A DNA stretch of 33,325 nt, taken from NCBI GenBank assembly GCA_947623175.1, contig CANQGK010000025.1, forward strand, positions 1 through 33,325, given 5' to 3'. Source of the DNA: an uncultured Clostridia bacterium (GTDB taxonomy: Bacteria > Bacillota > Clostridia > Oscillospirales > Acutalibacteraceae). Positions 8,045-16,296 of this stretch are shown in pieces. Numbering within the stretch: position 1 is the first letter of the stretch; each line of letters starts with the position of its first letter. The position numbers and the translations under genes were made by a program. Under the pieces are notes generated by a model, which was not told where the DNA came from, did not search any database, and saw only the letters and a list, made by a program, of their open reading frames with translations.

Positions 8045-9343
8045 TTATTTTTCGGTCGTGATAACTTCTTTGCCGCCCATATACGGTCTTAAAGCCTCGG
8101 GGATCGCTACGCTGTAGCTTTCACCGTCAAATCTCAAGTTGTTTTCGAGTAAAGCGATAAGCATTCTCGGCGGCGCCACAACGGTATTGTTAAGGGTGTG
8201 CGCCAGGTATTTTTTGCCGTCCTCGCCCTTAATGCGAATACCCAGCCGGCGGGCTTGCGCGTCGCCCAAATTAGAGCAGGAGCAAACCTCAAAGTATTTT
8301 TGCTGTTTCGGGCTCCAGGCTTCTACGTCATAGGATTTGACCTTAAGGTCCGCAAGATCGCCCGTACAGCACTCCAAGGTGCGTACCGGTATATCGAGAC
8401 TGCGGAAAAGCTCGACCGAATAGCTCCACATTTTATTGAACCAATCCATGCTCTCTTCCGGCTTGCAGATCACTATCATTTCCTGCTTTTCAAATTGGTG
8501 AATACGGTAAATGCCGCGCTCCTCTATGCCATGGGCGCCCTTTTCCTTTCGGAAGCAGGGCGAATAGCTCGTAAGGGTAAGCGGAAGCTTTTCCTCGGGA
8601 GTGATGGTATCGATAAACTTGCCTATCATGGAATGCTCCGAGGTGCCTATAAGGTAAAGGTCTTCGCCCTCGATTTTGTACATCATGGCGTCCATTTCCT
8701 CAAAGCTCATAACGCCGGTGACGACGTTGCTTCTTATCATAAAAGGCGGTATGCAATAGGTAAAGCCCTTGTCTATCATAAAGTCGCGCGCGTAAGCGGT
8801 AACGGCGGAGTGCAGTCTTGCAATATCGCCCATAAGGTAATAAAAGCCTTCGCCAGCAACCCTGCCTGCCGACTCCTTGTCGATACCGTCAAACATAGCC
8901 ATAATATCGGTATGGTAGGGGATTTCAAAATCGGGAACGCTCTTTTCGCCGAATTGCTCTACCTCAACGTTTTCGCTGTCGTCGCGGCCTACCGGTACGC
9001 TTTTGTCGACGATGTTGGGGATCTTCATCTGGATTTCGGTAACCTTTTTGGTAAGCTCGGTTTCCTTTTCCTCCAAAGCCTTAAGCTCCGCCGCCTGCTC
9101 GTTTACAAGCTTTTTCATATCCTCCGCTTCGTCGCGCTTGCCCTGCCCCATAAGGACGCCTATTTGCTTGCTTATTTTGTTGCGGTTGGCGCGAAGCTCG
9201 CTCGCCCGATTTACGGCGGCGCATTTTTCGGTATAAAGGGCTATTACCTCGTCTACCAAAGGCAGCTTATACTCCTTAAACTTGCGCTTTATATTATCCT
9301 TTACAAGCTCGGGATTATCGCAAATAAATTTAATATCTAACAT
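8045..9343 (-). CDS. serS: Seryl-tRNA synthetase
   Basis: This 432-residue class II synthetase charges tRNA-Ser with serine. Residues about 28-110 form the long antiparallel coiled-coil arm that grips the tRNA variable loop (NRNKISKQIGVLMGQGKRDEAE region). The catalytic core follows, with FYYLMGDIARLH, motif 2 in FRKEKGAHGIEERGIYRIHQ, the EVCSCSNLGDAQARRLGIRI segment, and motif 3 in HTLNNTVVAPPRMLIALLEN. The ATG at 9343 has GGGAGGAATT upstream. A strong promoter of its own lies 40 bases away. No T-box is visible in the short leader, although many clostridial serS genes have one. Confidence 0.98.
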   Translation of the reverse strand: MLDIKFICDNPELVKDNIKRKFKEYKLPLVDEVIALYTEKCAAVNRASELRANRNKISKQIGVLMGQGKRDEAEDMKKLVNEQAAELKALEEKETELTKKVTEIQMKIPNIVDKSVPVGRDDSENVEVEQFGEKSVPDFEIPYHTDIMAMFDGIDKESAGRVAGEGFYYLMGDIARLHSAVTAYARDFMIDKGFTYCIPPFMIRSNVVTGVMSFEEMDAMMYKIEGEDLYLIGTSEHSMIGKFIDTITPEEKLPLTLTSYSPCFRKEKGAHGIEERGIYRIHQFEKQEMIVICKPEESMDWFNKMWSYSVELFRSLDIPVRTLECCTGDLADLKVKSYDVEAWSPKQQKYFEVCSCSNLGDAQARRLGIRIKGEDGKKYLAHTLNNTVVAPPRMLIALLENNLRFDGESYSVAIPEALRPYMGGKEVITTEK

Positions 9344-9383
9344 TTTAATTCCTCCCGGAAAAATCTCTCAATAAGTTTAGAGT

Positions 9384-9412
9384 ATTATAACATACGCGTC
9401 TTGCTTTGTCAA
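9384..9412 (-). promoter_or_regulatory. Sigma-A promoter of serS
   Basis: On the minus strand TTGACA (complement of 9407-9412) and TATAAT (complement of 9384-9389) are both perfect, with a 17-base spacer. The predicted leader is only about 33 bases, too short for a riboswitch. Confidence 0.93.
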
Positions 9413-9459
9413 AGATTAAAACCGTTAGTCATTGTAATCTGTTTGCATTGACTGCGCAT

Positions 9460-10122
9460 TTACTCACTTATTCTGTAATGCCCCGTAATATCGTTTCTTT
9501 TTTCCAAAATATCCTCTTCATAGTATTTTTGATAGGGGTTGGCGTGATGAATAACAAAGGGTACGCCGTTTTTATTTCGCTTATCTGAAATTACTCCTAT
9601 ATGCTTTTCGAATATAACTATGTCTCCGCCCTGCCATTCCTTAATATCGTAAACGTCCGTCGTAAGCGAGAGGGCATGATTTTCAAAAAAGACCTTCAGG
9701 TTCTTAACCCGCCTGAAATCGATATTTTCGTCGGGCGAATCGATATCGTAGAGCGATTTGTTGCTTTTTATATCGTCGTTTACAAGCGTTTTTAAATCAT
9801 AGCCCGCGTTTAATAAACCAAACGCAACCACGTCGGTGCAGACGCCGTATTCGTCGTCGGGATAGCCGTTTGCGTAGTATTTGCTTTTGTACTTCGGCTT
9901 TTTTGCGATATATGCACGTACTCCGTTTAAAATATCGGTCTGGTCGTCGATGCCGTCGCCGTCTTTGTCAACCGAGCTTTTGTACGGTTTTATATCAAAA
10001 TCCTCGTTGCCGTATTTTTTATGCGGAATGTAATTGAACCGGTATAAAATATATACCGCCGTCAATGCCGTCAATACCGACAGTAAAGCTATTGCGGATA
10101 TTATCGGTGCTTTTTTTCGCAT
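9460..10122 (-). CDS. DUF1287 domain-containing membrane-anchored protein
   Basis: This protein has 220 residues. A basic N-terminus and one hydrophobic helix at about residues 6-27 anchor the protein outside the membrane. A short calcium-loop-like segment VDKDGDGIDDQTDI precedes the DUF1287 domain. That domain has GVCTDVVAFGLLNAGYDL, with the Cys expected in an NlpC/P60-like fold, GDIVIFEKHIGVISD with a His, and VIHHANPYQ. The arrangement Cys-His-His suggests a cysteine peptidase or amidase acting on cell wall (inference; no activity is established for the family). It is the last gene of the pduL-hemW-phosphatase run, 21 bases after the phosphatase. No clear terminator follows before serS. 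Confidence 0.88.
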   Translation of the reverse strand: MRKKAPIISAIALLSVLTALTAVYILYRFNYIPHKKYGNEDFDIKPYKSSVDKDGDGIDDQTDILNGVRAYIAKKPKYKSKYYANGYPDDEYGVCTDVVAFGLLNAGYDLKTLVNDDIKSNKSLYDIDSPDENIDFRRVKNLKVFFENHALSLTTDVYDIKEWQGGDIVIFEKHIGVISDKRNKNGVPFVIHHANPYQKYYEEDILEKRNDITGHYRISE

Positions 10123-10143
10123 GTCGTTACTCCCATGAGCCGA

Positions 10144-10749
10144 TTATACAATATCATAAACCTCCGCTACGCCGCTTTTGAGGTAAAGCGACGGGGTTAT
10201 GAGTAGGGAATAGCCTCTGCCGTTGTCGGTAAGCCATTCTATAGGCTTGCGTCTCGGTACGGCAATAGAGGCAAGCAGCATCATTATGACGCCGCCGTGC
10301 ATAATAATCGCGGAGCTGTCGTATCCCTTTTCGAGCATATCGGTTACCGCTTCGCCGAATCCCGTGCAGATGCGCTTTACAAAGCCTGAATTTTCCTCGC
10401 CATCGGGAGGGGCGGATATTTTGCCCGACGTCCAGGGCGCAAAATCCGGGTCGCCCTCGAGCTCGTAGGCGTTTTTACCCTCAAATGAGCCGAAATCGTA
10501 TTCCTTTAGATTGTCTATCGGGATAACGTCATGATCCGGATAAAGCACCGCGGCGGTCTGCCTGCAGCGCATTAAGGGGCTCGAATATACGACGTCTACG
10601 TTCGGGTAATCGTTATTTTCCTTTAAAAAACGCAGCTCGTAAAGCCCCTCGGGCGCCAAGGGCAGATCGGTTTTGCTGCCGACGTACAGCCCGCCGAAAT
10701 TCGCGTCGGTGGCGCCGTGCCTTATAAGATGAATTTTAAGAGTTTTCAT
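10144..10749 (-). CDS. Histidine phosphatase family protein (phosphoglycerate-mutase-like)
   Basis: The protein begins MKTLKIHLIRHGATDAN, with the phospho-acceptor His11 in the RHG motif, and continues with YSSPLMRCRQTAAVL and the second catalytic His in SAIIMHGGVIMML. Family members dephosphorylate small metabolites such as alpha-ribazole phosphate or sugar phosphates; the substrate here cannot be told. A start three codons upstream is possible, but the ATG at 10749 overlaps the hemW stop codon as ATGA, the usual sign of translational coupling, so I use it (201 residues). No cobalamin genes are nearby, so a CobC role is not supported. Confidence 0.9.
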   Translation of the reverse strand: MKTLKIHLIRHGATDANFGGLYVGSKTDLPLAPEGLYELRFLKENNDYPNVDVVYSSPLMRCRQTAAVLYPDHDVIPIDNLKEYDFGSFEGKNAYELEGDPDFAPWTSGKISAPPDGEENSGFVKRICTGFGEAVTDMLEKGYDSSAIIMHGGVIMMLLASIAVPRRKPIEWLTDNGRGYSLLITPSLYLKSGVAEVYDIV

Positions 10750-11885
10750 TCCACACACTCCAAAAGTTCGCCGATAACGGTATTTGAAACCAACATGCCG
10801 CGGTCGGTAAGGCTTATCGCTTCGCCGCTTATTTCGGCAAGACCGGCTTTTTCAAAATTTTCGCATTTAAAAATAAAGCTTTTTGGCAATTCTTCGCCGA
10901 AAAGCGAAAAATATTCTTTAAAATTTACGCCGCTTTTAAGGCGGAGCCTCAGCATTATAAATTCTTCTCTTAAATCCGCGTCGGAGTCGAAAACCGGCTC
11001 GTCTCCCGAGATAAAGCCCTTGAGATCGCACGGATAATAAAAGCGCTTGCCGCCTATATACGAATGCGCGGCGGCGCCTATACCCAAATATTCCGCGCCG
11101 CGCCAATATTTAAGGTTATGGCGGCTGCTAAAATCGGGTTTGCAAAAATTGGATATTTCATAATGCTCATATCCCGCTTTTTCCAAGGTCTCGCAGATAA
11201 AAAGATACTGTTCCGCCGCCGAGTCGTCGTCGGGCAGAGCCAAATTATCTTTCTCGCGGAAAAAGACGGTGTTTTTTTCGACCGACAGCATATATGCCGA
11301 AACATGCTCGGGCGAAAGCTCGGTTATAAAATCGAGGCTTACCCTTAAGGTATCGTTATTTGAAAAGGGCAGAGCCGACATCAAATCGAGTGAAATATTC
11401 GAAAATCCCAAATTACGGGCAAGCGAAAAGGTTTTTTCGATATCCTTTACGGTATGGGTTCTGCCGAGAATTTTAAGCTCCTTGTCGGAAGCGCTTTGCA
11501 TACCTATCGAAAGTCGGTTAACCCCCGCCGCTTTTGCGGCGCTTAAAATATATTCGGCATTTCCCGCGGGGTTTATTTCCAAAGTGATTTCCGCGCCCGG
11601 CGCTATATGAAAGCTTTCGTTTACGGCGTTCATTACGCAGATTAGCCGCTCTCCCAAAAGAGAGGGCGTACCGCCGCCGAAATATACAGTATCAATGGGG
11701 CGGTTATATTTGCCGCCCCATTCTTTTATTCGTTCGGTCAGCGCTTTTGTGTAACGGTTTAAAAGCTCGTCTGTAGTACAAGCGGAATAAAAGTCGCAAT
11801 AGCGGCACTTTTTTTCGCAGAAGGGGATATGCAAATACAGCCCCGCGGCGAGCCTTTGCGTGTTAAACAGAGCTTTTTCAGTCAA
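10746..11885 (-). CDS. hemW: Radical SAM heme chaperone HemW
   Basis: HemW is a radical SAM protein that binds heme and an Fe-S cluster, related to coproporphyrinogen dehydrogenase HemN. The cluster motif is C23-EKK-C27-RY-C30 in LYLHIPFCEKKCRYCDFY. Further marks are TVYFGGGTPSLL, TLEINPAGN, VNRLSIGMQS and YEISNFCKPDFSSRHNLKYW, typical of HemW. The open frame extends far into pduL, so the start is uncertain. A TTG at 11885 lies 6 bases after GGTGAG, overlaps the pduL end and gives 379 residues, the usual size; a GTG at 11894 is the alternative. The 3' end overlaps the phosphatase start. Confidence 0.93.
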   Translation of the reverse strand: MTEKALFNTQRLAAGLYLHIPFCEKKCRYCDFYSACTTDELLNRYTKALTERIKEWGGKYNRPIDTVYFGGGTPSLLGERLICVMNAVNESFHIAPGAEITLEINPAGNAEYILSAAKAAGVNRLSIGMQSASDKELKILGRTHTVKDIEKTFSLARNLGFSNISLDLMSALPFSNNDTLRVSLDFITELSPEHVSAYMLSVEKNTVFFREKDNLALPDDDSAAEQYLFICETLEKAGYEHYEISNFCKPDFSSRHNLKYWRGAEYLGIGAAAHSYIGGKRFYYPCDLKGFISGDEPVFDSDADLREEFIMLRLRLKSGVNFKEYFSLFGEELPKSFIFKCENFEKAGLAEISGEAISLTDRGMLVSNTVIGELLECVE

Positions 11886-12450
11886 TAATCTCACCGATGC
11901 AGCTGCCCGGAACGCAGGCGGCGTTGGCTTCGTCGGTATCGATGTGCATGGCAAGCGCGTAATTGTCGCTTACCCGGGCGATAACGTCGCCGAAAATAAG
12001 CGCTCTGCCCTCGGTGGGTATTTTAACGTTTACTGTCTGCTTGTCGGTAATGCCGTATTTCGCGGCGTCGGCAACGGTCATATGTATGTGGCGCTTTGCG
12101 GCGATAACCCCCTCGGCAATTTCAATCTCGCCCTTGGGGCCGGTGATCTTACAGCCGCCCGAGCCCTTGATATCGCCCGACTCTCTTATGGGAGCGGTAA
12201 CGCCTATGGAGCGTGCGTCGGTAAGCGAAAGCTCAACCTGAGTATCGGGGCGAACGGGACCTAAAATAGAGGCTTTAAGCGAGCCCTTGGCGCCGGTAAC
12301 GGTAACCTTTTCTTCGCAGGCGAACTGCCCCGGCTGGGACAGATCCTTTTTGTTGGTAAGCTCATAACCCTCGCCGAAAAGAATATCGAGGTCATGCCGT
12401 GAGAGATGTACATGACGCGCCGAGATTTCAACCAAAACTTCCTTTTTCAT
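11878..12450 (-). CDS. pduL: Phosphate propanoyltransferase / PduL-type phosphotransacylase
   Basis: PduL exchanges CoA and phosphate on short acyl groups, replacing the unrelated Pta enzyme. The two zinc-binding histidine motifs are present: ARHVHLS (His13, His15) and KRHIHM (His121, His123). ITGPKGEI and the HIDTDEANAA end are also typical. The protein is 190 residues and starts directly at the catalytic domain without an N-terminal encapsulation peptide. No microcompartment shell genes are nearby. It is therefore probably a cytosolic phosphotransacetylase for acetate fermentation (inference). It heads a minus-strand run with hemW overlapping its last codons. The ATG at 12450 has AAGGAG upstream. 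Confidence 0.94.
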   Translation of the reverse strand: MKKEVLVEISARHVHLSRHDLDILFGEGYELTNKKDLSQPGQFACEEKVTVTGAKGSLKASILGPVRPDTQVELSLTDARSIGVTAPIRESGDIKGSGGCKITGPKGEIEIAEGVIAAKRHIHMTVADAAKYGITDKQTVNVKIPTEGRALIFGDVIARVSDNYALAMHIDTDEANAACVPGSCIGEIID

Positions 12451-12484
12451 AATAAAAAACTCCTTAAATAATTTTACTTTATTA

Positions 12485-12512
12485 ATTTTATCACAAATTT
12501 GCCGTATTTCAA
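12485..12512 (-). promoter_or_regulatory. Probable promoter of pduL-hemW operon
   Basis: On the minus strand TTGAAA (complement of 12507-12512) and TAAAAT (complement of 12485-12490) are 16 bases apart, about 35 bases before the pduL start. Confidence 0.65.
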
Positions 12513-12531
12513 TAGAAAACGGATAAAAATG

Positions 12532-13515
12532 TTATTTTTTTTGCCGCATGCCCGCCAGCGGGTTGGAATCGACGGCGTTTTTTATCTGTTTATCCGAAAC
12601 GTGGGTGTAAATTTGGGTGGTTCCGAGGTTCGAATGCCCCAAAATATCCTTTAAAACGCGGATGTCGACGTTGCCGTGCTGATACATAAGCGTGGCGGCG
12701 GTGTGCCGCAGCTTGTGGGTGGAATAGCCCATATCCCCGAGCCCCGATTTTTCAAGATAGGTTTTAACTATATGCTGTACGGTTTTAGGACTTATGCGAC
12801 GGTGGTTGCGGCTTATAAAAAGCGCTTTTCTGTCCGCGGCGGGAAGGTTGTCTTTGGGGCGAACCTTCAGGTAATCGTTTATCGCGTCAAGACATGCGGA
12901 GTTTAAATATATGATCCGCTCCTTATTGCCTTTACCGGTGACGGTAAGGGTATTTTCACTCGAAATATCGTTAAGGTCAAGCGAGCAAAGCTCGGAAAGC
13001 CGCAGTCCGCAATTTAAAAACAGGGTTAAAATACAGTAGTCGCGCGCTTTGTTTTCGCCCTCGACGGAGTTGAGCAATTCTATGGAATCCTCAAGCGTCA
13101 GGTGCTTCGGCAGGCTTTGCTTTATTTTCGGCGCTTCGAGCATCGCCGCGGGATCGGTATCTATCTGGTGAGTCTGCGCGCACAGGTATTTAAAAAATAT
13201 GCGAAGGGTGGAGGTTTTGCGCGCGCGGGTGGCGGTGTTGTTGTTTCGTTCGTTTTTGCAAAAAACCAAAAAAGCGTAAAGGTCGGAGATGGTGACGGTT
13301 TTGATAAGCTCTATATCGACCGACGAAATATCTATTTTTTCAAATTCGGCATCGTCCGGCGCTATCCCTCTAATTGAGAGCAAATAGCGGAAAAAGGTTT
13401 GCAGGTCGAGATAATACCCCTCGACCGAACGGGAGGATTTACCGCGGATCGCTTCGTTATAGGTGAGAAAATCCCTTATGACCGGCGGACAGCTTTGCAA
13501 AATTTCTTTCTTCAT
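12532..13515 (-). CDS. Xer-type tyrosine recombinase
   Basis: This is a 327-residue tyrosine recombinase with a core-binding SAM-like N-domain (residues about 10-115). The catalytic domain is complete: Arg172 in NCGLRLSEL, Lys195 in VTGKGNKER, His267 and Arg270 in HKLRHTAA, His294 in ILGHSNLGTT and nucleophile Tyr303 in QIYTHV. Size and motifs fit the chromosomal XerC/XerD class that resolves chromosome dimers at dif. XerC and XerD cannot be separated by eye, and a mobile-element integrase is less likely because no excisionase, att repeat or phage gene is adjacent. It has its own promoter and faces away from the response regulator. Confidence 0.9.
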   Translation of the reverse strand: MKKEILQSCPPVIRDFLTYNEAIRGKSSRSVEGYYLDLQTFFRYLLSIRGIAPDDAEFEKIDISSVDIELIKTVTISDLYAFLVFCKNERNNNTATRARKTSTLRIFFKYLCAQTHQIDTDPAAMLEAPKIKQSLPKHLTLEDSIELLNSVEGENKARDYCILTLFLNCGLRLSELCSLDLNDISSENTLTVTGKGNKERIIYLNSACLDAINDYLKVRPKDNLPAADRKALFISRNHRRISPKTVQHIVKTYLEKSGLGDMGYSTHKLRHTAATLMYQHGNVDIRVLKDILGHSNLGTTQIYTHVSDKQIKNAVDSNPLAGMRQKK

Positions 13516-13541
13516 AATTGCAACTCCGTAGATTTTATTGT

Positions 13542-13571
13542 ATTATAATAAATATAGCACTGTTTTTACAA
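13542..13571 (-). promoter_or_regulatory. Probable promoter of the Xer recombinase gene
   Basis: On the minus strand TTGTAA (complement of 13566-13571) and a perfect TATAAT (complement of 13542-13547) are 18 bases apart. The start codon follows about 26 bases later. Confidence 0.6.
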
Positions 13572-13579
13572 AAAATCAA

Positions 13580-13657
13580 TCTTAAGCTCTCTTTCATTTT
13601 CTTAAAAAATTCTTAAATGTTTGGACACTTTTTTCTTAATGTGAGATCGTATATAAT
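13580..13657 (+). promoter_or_regulatory. Promoter region of the two-component system with repeated TCTTAA elements
   Basis: A TATAAT at 13652-13657 lies 24 bases before the response regulator start. No good -35 is present at 17 bases (only a T run). Upstream the hexamer TCTTAA recurs at 13580, 13600, 13611 and 13634, three times as TTCTTAA; the intervals are 20, 11 and 23 bases, close to multiples of a helical turn. A weak -35 with phased direct repeats is the usual look of an activator site for an OmpR-family regulator, so autoactivation is plausible (inference). Confidence 0.5.
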
Positions 13658-13681
13658 CAAATCAAAGGGCGGGGAAGCAAA

Positions 13682-14374
13682 ATGTATAATATTTTAATTT
13701 GCGACGACGAAGAGGATATTGTAAAGGCTTTGAAAATTTATCTCGAAGCGGAAGGCTACGGCACGGTTTGCACCTATAACGGCAACGAAGCTTTAAAGGC
13801 GCTTCGGGAAAACGATCTGCAGCTTGTGCTGATGGATATTATGATGCCCGAATGCGACGGCATCACCGCGATGGTGAAATTGAGAGAAACCTCAAATATT
13901 CCCGTGATACTGCTGACGGCAAAGGGCGAGGATACCGATAAAATATTGGGGCTTAACGTCGGAGCGGACGATTATATCACAAAGCCCTTTAACCCGGTAG
14001 AGGTTATCGCAAGAGTTCGCTCACAGCTGAGACGGTATATGCAATTGGGCGGCTCGGATAAATCGGAGGAAAATCTCGTAATAGGCGGCATAGAGCTTAA
14101 CGACGCCGCCAAGCGCGTCAAAGTAGACGGCGAGGAAATAAACCTTACTCCTACCGAGTTTGAAATTTTAAAGCTTTTAATGCAGAACGAGGGCAAGGTG
14201 CTCTCTCCCAAAGAAATATACCGCAGAGTCTGGAACGACACCGCCTACGCGGCGGAGGGCACGGTTGCGGTACATATAAGACATTTAAGAGAAAAAATAG
14301 AGATAAACCCCAACGAACCGAGATACTTAAAGGTAGTTTGGGCGCACGGGTACAAGATAGAAAAGGGAGTGTAA
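13682..14374 (+). CDS. OmpR/PhoB-family response regulator
   Basis: This 230-residue cytosolic regulator has a receiver domain with Asp8/Asp9, the phosphorylation site Asp52 in LVLMDIMMP, Thr79 and Lys101 (ITKPF). The C-terminal winged helix carries INLTPTEFEILKLLMQN and a recognition region AVHIRHLREKIE, ending RYLKVVWAHGYKIE. The sequence is close to VanR-like regulators of cell-envelope genes. It is followed after 3 bases by its histidine kinase. The start follows GGCGGGGAAGC, a weak ribosome site, with TATAAT 24 bases before. Targets probably include its own operon, which encodes an amidase and a MacB-like transporter. Confidence 0.94.
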   Translation: MYNILICDDEEDIVKALKIYLEAEGYGTVCTYNGNEALKALRENDLQLVLMDIMMPECDGITAMVKLRETSNIPVILLTAKGEDTDKILGLNVGADDYITKPFNPVEVIARVRSQLRRYMQLGGSDKSEENLVIGGIELNDAAKRVKVDGEEINLTPTEFEILKLLMQNEGKVLSPKEIYRRVWNDTAYAAEGTVAVHIRHLREKIEINPNEPRYLKVVWAHGYKIEKGV

Positions 14375-14377
14375 TAT

Positions 14378-16276
14378 ATGCTCGAAAAACTATGGCTCAA
14401 AATGACGGCGATCTTTCTTTCTTACGTGACGGTTGCGGTTTTTGTCCTGAGCACCTTTGCCACGGCGGTAATGGGATATTATAAATTCTATTTTTCAAGC
14501 AAGGATACCGTCAAAGCGGAAGTGCTTGAGGATCTGGCTGCGGATGAGGCGTTATACGCGGCGGATCTTTTTGAGAGCGACGTAAATCTTACAAAATACT
14601 ACCGCGACAAAAACGTGCGTTACGAAGCGGAAGATATCGAGACGGGCGAGATCATCGAGTCGAATTACAATAACGAGGAGTATATCGCCTTTTCCGAAAT
14701 GACCGACTACGAATGGATAGCACGGGAGCAAACGGACGATTTCGGTAATGTCTATCAGGTATCCGAGCCGGTACCGAAAGCTACAGTGAAAATATATATA
14801 CCGCAAAAAATGGAAAAAAGCGATATATTTTCGGTCACGGCAAGCCTTGTGGAGTTCGGTTATCCGCTTAAATACGGCATGATTTTCATAGCCGTGATAT
14901 CGCTTGCGCTGTCGATCGTATTGTTATGCTATCTTTTCTGCGCGGCGGGGCATGTTAAAGGCGGTGAGATAAAATGCAACGCTTTCGACAAGCTGCCCTT
15001 CGATATATTGTTCGCGACTGTGGCGGTATGCATTATGCTGGGGCTTATAGGCGTATACGAAATGCGGTTTAATGATCCCCTTACGATAATATTGCTGTTT
15101 ATCGTCGGCTCGGTGGGGTATTTTTTAGGTCTCGGCACCATGCTGAGCTTCGCGACACGGATAAAAACGGGTACGCTGCTTAAAAATACTTTAATATACA
15201 AAATTTTAAAGTTTTTATTCGGCTGTATAAAAAAATTATGGAAATTTGCAAAAAACGTAATTTCGGGAATACCATTTGTAATTAAATGGATATTATTATT
15301 CGCGGCATTTTTGGTATTTTGTTTATTTTCCGCCTTTTTCGTATTTTTCATATTCGAGTATATGTCGGAATTTTTGGGCGGATTGCTGATATGCGGCGCC
15401 GTCGCGGCTTTGATTGCCGCCGTCGTTTACGTCTTGGTTATTTTAGGCAGAATAAAGGCGGGCAGCGAGAAAATAAGCTCGGGCGATTTGGAATATAAGA
15501 TAAATACCGATTATATGTTCGGCGATTTTAAGAGCTTTGCCGAAAGTCTCAACAACATAAGCAACGGCTTGCAGTCCAACATAAACGAGCGCATGAAAAG
15601 CGAACGCTTTAAAACCGTGCTTATTACCAACGTTTCGCACGATATCAAAACCCCGCTTACCTCGATTATAAATTACGTCGATTTAATAAAAAGAGAAAAA
15701 ACCGATAACGAAACGATAAGCAATTACGTCGACGTGCTCTACCGTCAATCTTCGCGGCTTAAGAAGCTTGTGGAGGACCTCGTGGAGGCGTCGAAGGCTT
15801 CTACCGGAAATTTGCCGGTCAATCTGACCGAATGCGACATAACCGTTTTGCTTTCACAGACAATAGCCGAGTTTGAGGAAAATCTTCAAAAATCCGAGCT
15901 TATCCCCGTCCTTAACGTCTGCGACGGCGGCGTAAAGGTTCTGGCGGACGGCAGACATTTGTGGCGGGTTTTCGATAATCTTATGAATAACGTCTGCAAA
16001 TACGCGTTGCCCGGAACCCGTGTTTATATCGACGTCAAAAAGGAAAACGGCAAGGCGACGGTGACGTTTCGCAATATTTCGAAATATCAGCTTAATATTT
16101 CGGCAGACGAGCTTATGGAAAGGTTTGTGCGCGGCGACTCCTCGCGCAATACCGAGGGCAGCGGGCTCGGGCTTTCGATAGCAAGAAGTCTTGCCGAGCT
16201 TCAGGGCGGACGGCTCGACCTTGCGGTTGACGGCGATTTGTTTAAGGCTGCGGTCATCTTTGACGCCATAAAGTAA
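14378..16276 (+). CDS. Polytopic sensor histidine kinase
   Basis: This protein has 632 residues. One N-terminal membrane helix (about 10-33) and an acidic extracellular loop to about 160 are followed by some five more hydrophobic helices (about 165-190, 208-228, 233-255, 300-322, 330-357). A HAMP-like linker RIKAGSEKISSGDLEYKI leads to the HisKA domain with phospho-acceptor His421 in VSHDIKTPLTSI. The HATPase domain has the N box MNNVCKYA and a G box EGSGLGLSIA. The many membrane helices distinguish it from simple two-helix kinases and suggest sensing within the membrane or through the ABC transporter encoded downstream. It sits 3 bases after the regulator gene, with GGGAGTG as ribosome site. 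Confidence 0.93.
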   Translation: MLEKLWLKMTAIFLSYVTVAVFVLSTFATAVMGYYKFYFSSKDTVKAEVLEDLAADEALYAADLFESDVNLTKYYRDKNVRYEAEDIETGEIIESNYNNEEYIAFSEMTDYEWIAREQTDDFGNVYQVSEPVPKATVKIYIPQKMEKSDIFSVTASLVEFGYPLKYGMIFIAVISLALSIVLLCYLFCAAGHVKGGEIKCNAFDKLPFDILFATVAVCIMLGLIGVYEMRFNDPLTIILLFIVGSVGYFLGLGTMLSFATRIKTGTLLKNTLIYKILKFLFGCIKKLWKFAKNVISGIPFVIKWILLFAAFLVFCLFSAFFVFFIFEYMSEFLGGLLICGAVAALIAAVVYVLVILGRIKAGSEKISSGDLEYKINTDYMFGDFKSFAESLNNISNGLQSNINERMKSERFKTVLITNVSHDIKTPLTSIINYVDLIKREKTDNETISNYVDVLYRQSSRLKKLVEDLVEASKASTGNLPVNLTECDITVLLSQTIAEFEENLQKSELIPVLNVCDGGVKVLADGRHLWRVFDNLMNNVCKYALPGTRVYIDVKKENGKATVTFRNISKYQLNISADELMERFVRGDSSRNTEGSGLGLSIARSLAELQGGRLDLAVDGDLFKAAVIFDAIK

Positions 16277-16296
16277 AATAAAAAGCAGGGAAAGAA

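Noticed and set aside
8198-9340. 380-residue open frame on the plus strand opposite serS
   Set aside because: It is exactly antisense to a clear serS, has no ribosome site and no recognisable domain; long antisense frames follow from the codon use of the real gene.
12532-13515. Integrase of an integrated mobile element
   Set aside because: No excisionase, att repeat or tRNA is adjacent, and size and motifs fit chromosomal Xer recombinases.
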